From assembly GCA_041749275.1 (NCBI GenBank), contig JBGTBQ010000415.1, forward strand, positions 1 to 18,249: a stretch of DNA of 18,249 bases, given 5' to 3'. This DNA is from JBGTBQ01 sp041749275 (GTDB taxonomy: Bacteria; Acidobacteriota; Blastocatellia; Pyrinomonadales; Pyrinomonadaceae). The position numbers and the translations under genes were made by a program. Shown here in pieces: positions 1 to 6,031 of the stretch; the stretch's first letter is position 1, and the number at the start of each line of letters is the position of its first letter. The notes under the pieces were generated by a model. It ran no database searches. It was given only the letters and a program-made list of their open reading frames with translations, and was not told the DNA's origin.

Positions 1-226
1 TCAGGACGCGCTGTTTTACGACCGCTTCAAAGCCGCTGGTTACCCCATCGGCTCGGGCGAAGTGGAGAGCGCACACCGGTACATCCCACAAAAGCGTTTA
101 AAGATAGCGGGAGCGAGTTGGAAACCTGAGACGATCAACCAAATGTTGGCGTTGCGTGTCATCAGAGCTAATGGTTGGTGGGAAGAGTTTTGGCAGCAGC
201 GACAGGCAAAGTTCCTTGCCGCTTGA
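1..226 (+). CDS. ISKra4-like transposase, C-terminal end (partial)
   Basis: The reading frame is open from base 2 and stops at 224-226, giving the last 74 residues of a transposase. The segment GYPIGSGEVESAHRYIPQKR followed by a basic stretch, GASW, and LALRVIRANGWWEEFW resembles the conserved C-terminal end of ISKra4-family transposases, in which the glutamate in GSGxVE belongs to the DDE catalytic set. This is family knowledge applied to a fragment. The 5' part lies outside the window, so I cannot tell whether the element is intact. Terminal inverted repeats could not be identified in the roughly 220 bases downstream. A related DDE family is the main alternative. Confidence 0.75.
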   Translation, partial: QDALFYDRFKAAGYPIGSGEVESAHRYIPQKRLKIAGASWKPETINQMLALRVIRANGWWEEFWQQRQAKFLAA

Positions 227-447
227 GACATCTACCGACTATTTCCGGTTACACTCCGCAAGGACGAAACGGTTCACACAACCTTGTCGAATCTGATACC
301 ATGTCCGCACTTTCTTAACCCCCAAACATCGCCTGCAAAAGCGCGCCGGCCCGGACGACGTTCCGCCGCATTCCCCGATGCGGCGGTCGTTCAAGACGAC
401 GCGGGCAACAGGCAGTTTCTTCAGACCGCGCGGCGGAGGGACGAATC
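227..447. other. IS-flank / leader region with a short hairpin
   Basis: This stretch lies between the transposase stop and the response regulator. It contains a perfect 9-bp stem (363-371 with 378-386, 6-base loop) that could end transposase transcription or lie in the leader of the next gene. No T-tract follows it. I see no convincing gene here: the open frame at 284-517 runs into the response regulator gene in another frame and has no family-like content. The right end of the insertion sequence should be in this interval but was not recognised. Confidence 0.35.
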
Positions 448-849
448 ATGGAACAGGACGAGACGGGAGGGCGCGTCGTGCTGCTGGTGGACGACTACGC
501 CGACACGCGCGAGGTGATGCGGCGCGCGATTGAGACGTGCGGCTGCCGCGTGGTCGAGGCGGCGAACGGGCAGGAGGCGATTGAGCTGGCGCAAACCGAA
601 CGCCCCGACCTGATTCTCATGGACTTGAATATGCCCGTGCTCGACGGCTTCAACGCGACGATGCGGATTCGTGAGTACGAGGCGACGCGCGACGTTCCGG
701 TCGTCGCCGTCACGGCCCACAACACCGCCGAGTTCCGCGCCGCCGCCGGCGCCGTCGGCTGCTGTGACTACCTCCTCAAGCCGCTCGACTTTGAACGCCT
801 CTACGAACTACTGGAAAGACTGCTCCCGCCGCGCGCCGCCGCGAGATGA
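448..849 (+). CDS. Single-domain response regulator (CheY-like receiver)
   Basis: A 133-residue protein that is essentially only a receiver domain. The acidic pair D15/D16 follows a hydrophobic strand (VVLLVDD), the phospho-acceptor is D59 (LILMDLNMP), the switch threonine is T89 (AVTAH) and the conserved lysine is K111 (LLKPLD). All catalytic residues of the receiver fold are present, so it should be phosphorylatable. There is no output domain, so it presumably acts by protein-protein contact, as CheY or Spo0F do. The start is supported by GGAGGG at 435-440, 7 bases before ATG. No histidine kinase is adjacent, so the partner is unknown. A long hairpin begins 8 bases after the stop. Confidence 0.93.
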   Translation: MEQDETGGRVVLLVDDYADTREVMRRAIETCGCRVVEAANGQEAIELAQTERPDLILMDLNMPVLDGFNATMRIREYEATRDVPVVAVTAHNTAEFRAAAGAVGCCDYLLKPLDFERLYELLERLLPPRAAAR

Positions 850-856
850 GACAAAG

Positions 857-923
857 GCAAAGGGGAACGGGAAAGGGGCAAGAGAAATTCAAATCTCTCT
901 TGCCCCTTCCTTTTCCCCTTTGC
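857..923. terminator. Long imperfect hairpin A (about 28 bp), bidirectional terminator candidate
   Basis: Arms 857-885 and 896-923 are near-perfect complements: 29 versus 28 bases, with mismatches and a one-base bulge only in the middle. The loop is about 10 bases. The left arm is pure A/G apart from a few C and reads as a roughly 7-base period (CAAAGGG, GAACGGG, AAAGGGG, CAAGAGA). It lies between the convergent response regulator (ends 849) and the minus-strand ORF ending at 932, the classical place for a shared terminator. Confidence 0.7.
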
Positions 924-931
924 TCAATACT

Positions 932-1096
932 TTAAAAGGGCCAGTTGAGAATGCTGCCGCGGCGGTCATTGTTGCGAGAGTTGCCGCCGCCCACATTGCT
1001 GGCGCGGAGGATGGAGGCGGCGTCAACGAGCGTGCGTAGCGGCACTTCGCCCGCGAAGCTCTGGTCGAAGCGCTGCTCGGTGAAAGGGGGAGACAT
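932..1096 (-). CDS. Small ORF of 54 residues or gene remnant, unknown function
   Basis: The frame starts MSPPFTEQRFDQSF and ends NNDRRGSILNWPF. Third codon positions are overwhelmingly G or C, matching the coding bias of this genome, so the segment has been under coding constraint. No family is recognised. There is no convincing ribosome binding site before the ATG at 1096, and hairpin B sits immediately upstream. The frame stays open through that hairpin to 1159. The segment could therefore be a real short peptide gene read through the hairpin, or the C-terminal relic of a larger protein cut by the hairpin. The tail has a Gly/Asn/Arg-rich stretch and a final Trp-Pro-Phe. A modified-peptide precursor is conceivable, but no maturation gene is nearby. 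Confidence 0.4.
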   Translation of the reverse strand: MSPPFTEQRFDQSFAGEVPLRTLVDAASILRASNVGGGNSRNNDRRGSILNWPF

Positions 1097-1106
1097 ACAA
1101 CTTAAC

Positions 1107-1181
1107 GATGAACGATGAACGATGAACGATGAATGAAAGACAGTTCGTTCTTCATTCATCGTTCATCGTTCATCGTTCATC
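1107..1181. terminator. Perfect 31-bp hairpin B built from GATGAAC tandem repeats
   Basis: The left arm (1107-1137) is three copies of GATGAAC followed by GATGAATGAA. The right arm (1151-1181) is its exact reverse complement, and the loop is 13 bases (1138-1150). It overlaps the end of the minus-strand ORF at 1180-1434: the first two bases of the right arm are part of that ORF's stop codon. It probably terminates or stabilises the 3' end of that transcript. There is no U-tract, so a role in mRNA protection or as a dispersed palindrome is also possible. Confidence 0.7.
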
Positions 1182-1434
1182 ATTCCGTGGGTGCGGTGCC
1201 CATGCCGCCCATGTTCTCCATCTGACCGCCCGCGCCTTCGTGTGTGGTGGTGGCGCCCATGAGGTCGCCGGTCTCTTCGAGTTCCGTGTCGCCGGTCGCG
1301 GGTTTATCGGATTCGGCGAGGCCGCCGCGGCCCGTCTTGTCCGTGCCGCCAGTGATGTCGGTGCCGCTCGCGCCGCGTCGTGCCGCAATCTCGTGGCCCT
1401 GTGTCTCTTCGGTCGTTTCTTTTTCGTCAGCCAT
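1180..1434 (-). CDS. Small hydrophilic Gly/Thr/Glu-rich protein, probably disordered
   Basis: An 84-residue protein starting MADEKETTEETQ and ending ENMGGMGTAPTE. It has no Cys, Phe, Trp, Tyr or Val, and no signal peptide or membrane segment. It is rich in Gly, Thr, Glu and Ala, with GG pairs in TDITGGTDKTGRGG and GAGGQMENMGG, so it should be intrinsically disordered and cytoplasmic. A polypurine ribosome binding site (GGGAGG, complement of 1447-1452) lies 12 bases before ATG, inside a longer purine run that continues closer to the start. Its 129-base upstream region is shared with the divergent M1 aminopeptidase. The stop codon overlaps hairpin B. No family is recognised; stress-type or glycine-zipper small proteins are possible analogies only. 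Confidence 0.6.
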   Translation of the reverse strand: MADEKETTEETQGHEIAARRGASGTDITGGTDKTGRGGLAESDKPATGDTELEETGDLMGATTTHEGAGGQMENMGGMGTAPTE

Positions 1435-1563
1435 CTTGGTTTCTTCCCTCCCTCGGATTGTTGGAAACTTGCTTCGCCTTTCGGCGCGGGTGACAATAAG
1501 TTTGTCTCTCGCAACTTATAAACCTTTTTGACGCGCGGGTGAAACCCATCGGAGGCTTCGGCG

Positions 1564-4314
1564 ATGCTCGTTCGCACATTTTTCATCTTCCTTCTCGCGG
1601 GACTGGCCTGCGCTTTCGTGCGCGGCGCAACGCGCGAGGACGGCGCGGCGCAACGGTTGGAGCCGGGTGTGGCCCGCGAACTTGCGCGTCACCGCGCGGC
1701 GCACTACCGCGACGTGCGTTACGCGCTCGACATCGAACTCGCGCCCGGCGCGGAGATGCTTCAAGGGCACATGATGGTGAGCGTCACCTTCGACCCGCGA
1801 CAGGCAGGCGACCTTGTGCTCGACTGGCGCGTTGTCAATAAGGAGGTGACGCCGCAATCACGCGTGTCGAGTATTAAGGTGAACAACCGCGACGTTGAGG
1901 ATGTGCGCTTCGTCGGCGACCATCTCGTCATCCCGGCGTCACATTTCATCAACGGTGAAAACTTCATCGGCGTGGTTTTTCAATCGCCGATCAGCACGTC
2001 GGGCAGCGCCGTCACGCGCTATCTCGACCGCGAAGATAAGTCTGAGTACGTTTACACACTTTTCGTCCCTTCGGACGCAAGCACGGCCTTTCCCTGCTTC
2101 GACCAGCCGGATTTGAAGGCGCGCTTCCGGCTCTCCGTCGTGGCCCCCGAAAACTGGCGCGTCATCACGAACACAGAGGTTGACACGTCGAAAGTTACTC
2201 TCCTCAAGCCGCGAGACGATCAGACGCCGTTTCCGCCAAAAGGCATGTCGTGGACGCGGTTTTATGAGACCGAGCCGATCAGCACTTACGTCTTCGCCTT
2301 CGCCGCCGGGCCGTTCGAGGAGTTTAAGGATAAAGCCTCGCCCTACAAGACGAGCCTCTTCGTCCGCAAGTCGAAAGCGGAACGCGCGCGTAAAGAGTTG
2401 GACGAAGTTCTGCGTCTGAATCGTGGGGCGCTGAAGTTCTTCGAGCAATACTTCGCGCACAAGTTTCCGTTCCCAAAGTATGACCTCATCATCATTCCGG
2501 AGTTCGCCTACAACGGCATGGAGCACGCGGGCGCGACCTTCCTGCGCGAGGAATCAATCCTCTTCCCTTCCGACCCGACGGCGGCTGACCTCGCCGCGCG
2601 CGCCGACGTGATGTTCCACGAGGCGGCGCACCAGTGGTTCGGCGACCTCGTCACGATGCGCTGGTTCGACGACCTCTGGCTCAAAGAGGGCTTCGCCACT
2701 TTCATGTCGTACAAAGCGATGGAGGCGTTGATGCCGGAATACGATGCGTGGAAAGTTTTTCACCTCCGCAACAAACCGCTCGCCTACCTCACGGACGTGA
2801 CGAAGGGCACGACGCCCATCTGGCAGGAGATTGGGAATCTGTCGGCGGCGAAGTCGGCCTACGGCAACATCGTCTACCGCAAGGCGCCCTCGATACTCCG
2901 GCAGGCCGAGTTCTATCTCGGCGCGCGGGAATTTCAAAAGGCCGTCCGTCTCGTCGTTAAAGAGCACGCTTACGCGAACGCCGAGTGGGCCGACCTCGTC
3001 CGCGCTTTCGAGCGAACATCCGGCAGAAAACTGGACGTGTGGGCCGACGCGTGGGTGAAGCGGCGCGGGATGCCGGACGTGCGCGTGAAGTGGAGCGTGG
3101 ACAGGGGCGGGCGCGTTCGCGCCTTCGCCGTCGAGCAGCAGGACGCGCTCGGCGAAGGCGGCGCATGGCCGATGAAACTCGAACTCGTCTTGAGGCGTCC
3201 GGGACGCGGCGACTCCCCCGGCAAGTTGGCGACGGTGACGCTGGACGGGAAAGATTCGACGCGGGTCAAAGAAATAATCGGCACACAGGCGCCGGTCTTC
3301 GTCTTCGCCAACCACAACGATTACGGTTATGGGCGCTTCCTACTCGATGACGTGAGCCGCGCCGCCGTCGTCCGTGACTTTGGACAGATCAAGGAGGGTT
3401 TCCTGCGCGCGCTCCTGTGGGGTTCGCTCTGGGACAGCGTGCGCGAGGCGGAGCTGGCGCCCGCCGACTTTCTCGAACTCGCCATCGAGCACGCCGCGCT
3501 AGAAGAGCGTGACGACGTGGCGCTTCAGTTCGTGCTCGCGCGCGTCCAGACGGCCTTCCTTCGTTATCTCTCCGGCGCGCAGCGGCGCTCGCTCGCGCCG
3601 CGCCTCGAAGGGTTGATTCACGAACGGATGCTGAAGGCCGAGAGCGCCGGGGCGCGCATCACCTACTTCCGCACCTTCCGCGAAATCGCGACGACCGATG
3701 AGGCGCGCGCGAAACTGACGGACATCCTCGACGGCAAACTCCAAGTGCCCGGCATGACCCTGCGCTCGCGCGACCGCTTCGACATAGCGCGGGCCTTGCT
3801 GGCATCGTTCGGGACGAGCGAGGCAGACGAACAACGCGCCTCCTCCCTGCTCGAATCCGTCATCAAGCAGGACGCGAGCGATGACGGTCGCCGCTACGCT
3901 TATGCCGCCCTCGCCGCGCGGCCCGCGCCGTCGGTCAAGCAGAAGTATTTCGAGCAGTACCTCAACGATAAAGAGCTGGCCGAGAGTTGGATCGAAGCGA
4001 GCTTCGGTCCCTTCAACACGCCCGCGCAAGACGCGCTCACGCTCCCCTATCTCGAACCCGCGCTGAAGGAACTGCCGAACCTCAAACGCACGCGCAAAAT
4101 CTTCTTCGTCAACGGCTGGCTCGCGGCCTTCATCGGCGGCCAGTGCAGCGCGGAGGCGGTCGGCGTGGTGCGGAACTTTCTCGCGCGTGAGCAGGCGCTC
4201 GACCGCGACCTGCGGCTCAAGGTGCTCGAAGCCGCCGACGGGCTGGAGCGCTGCGTGCGCGTCCGCGCGAAGTATGCGGGCGAGTCAGCCGGCGCGCGTC
4301 TCTCGACGCCGTGA
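1564..4314 (+). CDS. Exported M1-family metallo-aminopeptidase
   Basis: A 916-residue zinc aminopeptidase that should remove N-terminal residues from peptides in the periplasm or at the cell surface. The N-terminus (MLVRTFFIFLLAGLACAF) is a signal peptide of about 21 residues. The substrate-binding GAMEN-type motif is GMEHAG at 318-323. The zinc site is HEAAH at 352-356, with the third ligand E375 in LWLKEGF, the exact 18-residue spacing of gluzincins. Y438 in IVYRKAP fits the catalytic tyrosine. The long C-terminal part (about 560-900) is helical and resembles the ERAP1-like C-terminal domain. Start choice is supported by GGAGG at 1551-1555, 8 bases before ATG. It is followed after 61 bases by the Uma2 gene with no hairpin between them, so co-transcription is likely. 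Confidence 0.95.
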   Translation: MLVRTFFIFLLAGLACAFVRGATREDGAAQRLEPGVARELARHRAAHYRDVRYALDIELAPGAEMLQGHMMVSVTFDPRQAGDLVLDWRVVNKEVTPQSRVSSIKVNNRDVEDVRFVGDHLVIPASHFINGENFIGVVFQSPISTSGSAVTRYLDREDKSEYVYTLFVPSDASTAFPCFDQPDLKARFRLSVVAPENWRVITNTEVDTSKVTLLKPRDDQTPFPPKGMSWTRFYETEPISTYVFAFAAGPFEEFKDKASPYKTSLFVRKSKAERARKELDEVLRLNRGALKFFEQYFAHKFPFPKYDLIIIPEFAYNGMEHAGATFLREESILFPSDPTAADLAARADVMFHEAAHQWFGDLVTMRWFDDLWLKEGFATFMSYKAMEALMPEYDAWKVFHLRNKPLAYLTDVTKGTTPIWQEIGNLSAAKSAYGNIVYRKAPSILRQAEFYLGAREFQKAVRLVVKEHAYANAEWADLVRAFERTSGRKLDVWADAWVKRRGMPDVRVKWSVDRGGRVRAFAVEQQDALGEGGAWPMKLELVLRRPGRGDSPGKLATVTLDGKDSTRVKEIIGTQAPVFVFANHNDYGYGRFLLDDVSRAAVVRDFGQIKEGFLRALLWGSLWDSVREAELAPADFLELAIEHAALEERDDVALQFVLARVQTAFLRYLSGAQRRSLAPRLEGLIHERMLKAESAGARITYFRTFREIATTDEARAKLTDILDGKLQVPGMTLRSRDRFDIARALLASFGTSEADEQRASSLLESVIKQDASDDGRRYAYAALAARPAPSVKQKYFEQYLNDKELAESWIEASFGPFNTPAQDALTLPYLEPALKELPNLKRTRKIFFVNGWLAAFIGGQCSAEAVGVVRNFLAREQALDRDLRLKVLEAADGLERCVRVRAKYAGESAGARLSTP

Positions 4315-4375
4315 TAAACTGAGCGCAAAAGATTTCTCCTGTAAGGATCGCTTGGCAACGTAAGGAGTCCGTGAG

Positions 4376-4960
4376 ATGGCAACCGAAATGTTAGAGCAGA
4401 CAGAACCGACCCTCACGCGTCGCCGCGCCCCCATCGAGGAGTTTTGGGCGCTGCCTGAGTCCGTGATTCCCACTGAATATATCAACGGAGAAATCATCAT
4501 GGCCCCCACCCCGACCGCCGCCCATCAGAGGATGTCACGAAAAATCTCTACCGCCCTCAGCGAGTTTGTCGAGGGGAACGGACTGGGCGAGATTTTCTAT
4601 TCTCCGCTCGACGTTATTCTGCCGACGGGCGATGTTGTTCAACCTGACATCTTCTTCCTCGCCACGAAACAGGCGGAGCGCGCCTTACTGGACAAGCGCG
4701 TGTACGGCGTGCCTCCGTTGGTCGTGGAGATACTTTCGCCCGGCTCAATCACACTCGACACTATTACCAAGCGTCATCTTTATGAGAAGAGCGGCGTGCG
4801 TGAATACTGGATTGTTGATGTCGAGAAGCAGAGCATCGCACAGCTCGTGCTCCGCAAGAAGCACTACGCGCTGGCGGAGATTTCGGAGGACGGCACAATT
4901 TGTGGGGTTGTGCTTGCGGGATTCGAGATGAATGTTGGCAAGTTGCTGGGAGTGCGGTAG
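4376..4960 (+). CDS. Uma2-family endonuclease (DUF820, PD-(D/E)xK fold)
   Basis: A 194-residue protein with the hallmarks of the Uma2/DUF820 restriction-endonuclease-like family. These are a substrate-side segment EYINGEIIMAP (34-44), the conserved H50, the metal-binding D91 in VVQPDIFFL, E118 in VVEILSPGS, K132, and then YEKSGVREYWIVD (136-148). The family is widespread in Cyanobacteria, Deinococcus and Acidobacteria and usually occurs as many solitary paralogs; its biological role is not settled. The ribosome binding site AAGGAG (4362-4367) is 8 bases before ATG. It is followed after 16 bases by the EEP-family gene, suggesting one transcription unit with the upstream aminopeptidase. Confidence 0.92.
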   Translation: MATEMLEQTEPTLTRRRAPIEEFWALPESVIPTEYINGEIIMAPTPTAAHQRMSRKISTALSEFVEGNGLGEIFYSPLDVILPTGDVVQPDIFFLATKQAERALLDKRVYGVPPLVVEILSPGSITLDTITKRHLYEKSGVREYWIVDVEKQSIAQLVLRKKHYALAEISEDGTICGVVLAGFEMNVGKLLGVR

Positions 4961-4976
4961 GGTCAGGGGTTCGGTG

Positions 4977-5720
4977 ATGGACAAGGCGGGGACGTTTCGC
5001 GTCGTCACATACAACGTACATAAGTGTCAGGGGCTTGACCGGCGGGTGCGGCCCGCGCGCATCGCGTCGGTGCTGCGCGAACTGGACGCGGACGTGATCG
5101 CCATGCAGGAGGTGGTCAGCGTCGAAGACGGCGCGCGGCGCGAGTTGCATCAGGCGCGTTTTATCGCCGAGGAGTTAGGCTATGACTACTTCGTCGGCGA
5201 GAACCGGCGCCACCACGGAGGAGCTTACGGCAACGTCATCCTCACGCGGCTCGCCGTCGAGCGCCACTGCAACTACGACATCACTTGGCGCGGGCGCGAG
5301 CCGCGCGGGTGCCTGCGCGCGGACTTGCGACTCGCCGAAGGCGCCGTCGTCCATGTCTTCAACGCGCACCTCGGCACGGCCTTCGTCGAGCGACGCCATC
5401 AGGGGCGCAAGCTCGTGAGCGAGGAGGTGCTCCGCCATCCGCAACTCCGTGGGCCGCGTGTCGTCGTCGGCGACTTCAACGAGTGGACGCGCGGCCTCGC
5501 GACGCGCCTCCTCGCGGAAGAACTCGTGAGCGCGGACCTCAGCCGTCATCTTCGCCGCCGACGCACCTATCCGGGGCCGCTCCCCTTCATGCACCTCGAC
5601 CACGTCTACCACGACCCCGTGCTCGAACTCGAACGCCTCACGCTCCACCGTGGCCTCACCGCGCTCGTCGCCTCCGACCACTTGCCGCTCGTCGCGGATT
5701 TTCGGCTGCGAGCGGTTTGA
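4977..5720 (+). CDS. Endonuclease/exonuclease/phosphatase (DNase I-like) family protein
   Basis: A 247-residue metal-dependent phosphodiesterase or phosphatase of the EEP superfamily. The full motif series is present in order: TYNVH with N13, E45 in IAMQEV, GNVILTR (85-91), H131 in FNAHLG, D166/N168 in VVGDFNEW, D208 in LDHVY, and D234/H235 in ASDHLPL. Substrate cannot be assigned: nuclease, phospholipid phosphodiesterase and inositol-phosphatase members share these motifs. There is no signal peptide, so it should act in the cytoplasm. I prefer ATG at 4977, with AGGGG at 4965-4969, over the in-frame ATG at 4932. The latter would overlap the Uma2 gene and adds 15 residues (MLASCWECGRV...) that are not family-like. 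Confidence 0.92.
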   Translation: MDKAGTFRVVTYNVHKCQGLDRRVRPARIASVLRELDADVIAMQEVVSVEDGARRELHQARFIAEELGYDYFVGENRRHHGGAYGNVILTRLAVERHCNYDITWRGREPRGCLRADLRLAEGAVVHVFNAHLGTAFVERRHQGRKLVSEEVLRHPQLRGPRVVVGDFNEWTRGLATRLLAEELVSADLSRHLRRRRTYPGPLPFMHLDHVYHDPVLELERLTLHRGLTALVASDHLPLVADFRLRAV

Positions 5721-5767
5721 AAGTGCTCGGCTGGGTTTGCGGTTGAGCGGATCGGGAAGCGGGATTT

Positions 5768-5850
5768 AACGCGGAGGACGCAGAGACGCGGAGGGCGCGG
5801 AGATTTGAAATTCTTCTTTGCGTTCTCCGCGTCTCTGCGTCCTCCGCGTT
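5768..5850. terminator. 26-bp perfect hairpin C of short-period CGCGGAG/GCAGAGAC repeats
   Basis: Arms 5768-5793 and 5825-5850 are exact reverse complements over 26 bases, enclosing 31 bases that can pair partly on their own. The left arm is a degenerate 8-9-base repeat (GCGGAGGAC, GCAGAGAC, GCGGAGGGC, GCGGAGA). It starts 48 bases after the stop of the EEP-family gene and faces the minus-strand genes, so it is well placed as a bidirectional terminator. Similar CGCAGAG-type palindromes are known to me as dispersed intergenic repeats in several phyla (recalled, not checked). Confidence 0.65.
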
Positions 5851-5886
5851 GAGATGATCGCCCGTGACACACAATTCCGAATTGAT

Positions 5887-6012
5887 TTAGCGGGACTGTT
5901 CGAGAGACCGGCCCGCGCTGTCCGTGAGCCGCAGGCTGTCGAGAATGGCATGGAAGAGTTTTTCGTCGCCTTCGCGGAAGTGGATTTTGGAGAAGTGTAT
6001 ATCAATCCACAC
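5887..6012 (-). pseudogene. Orphan coding tail after the DUF3857 gene
   Basis: The frame reads WIDIHFSKIHFREGDEKLF, then HAILDSLRL, and ends at a TAA complementary to 5887-5889. It has the codon bias and hydrophobic pattern of a real alpha/beta protein end. It lies directly downstream of the DUF3857 stop, in the +1 frame. A GTG at 6012 could start a 41-residue peptide, but no ribosome binding site is visible. It could be the relic of a deleted gene. It could also be a C-terminal extension of the DUF3857 protein separated by a one-base shift in the run of five A before that stop: dropping one A joins the two frames. I cannot decide between these. Confidence 0.35.
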
Positions 6013-6031
6013 GTCGTCGCTTTCGTTGCGT

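Noticed and set aside
448..849. Two-component system pair at the left end
   Set aside because: Only the receiver protein is present; no histidine kinase is encoded on either side within the window.
1100..1181. CRISPR-like array from the GATGAAC repeats
   Set aside because: The units are 7 bases with no spacers and are mirrored as an inverted repeat, which is a hairpin and not a CRISPR array.
1129..1521. 130-codon plus-strand frame starting inside hairpin B
   Set aside because: Its start is in the palindrome without a ribosome binding site, and it is antisense to the 84-residue ORF with compositional features of a shadow.
1170..1586. 138-codon minus-strand frame across the divergent region
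   Set aside because: It overlaps the better supported 84-residue ORF in another frame, runs into the M1 gene start, and is a basic, Pro/Arg-rich translation typical of a shadow frame.
4932..4976. Upstream in-frame ATG for the EEP-family gene
   Set aside because: It would overlap the Uma2 gene by 29 bases, has no better ribosome binding site and adds residues unlike the family, while the ATG at 4977 is well placed before the first conserved motif.
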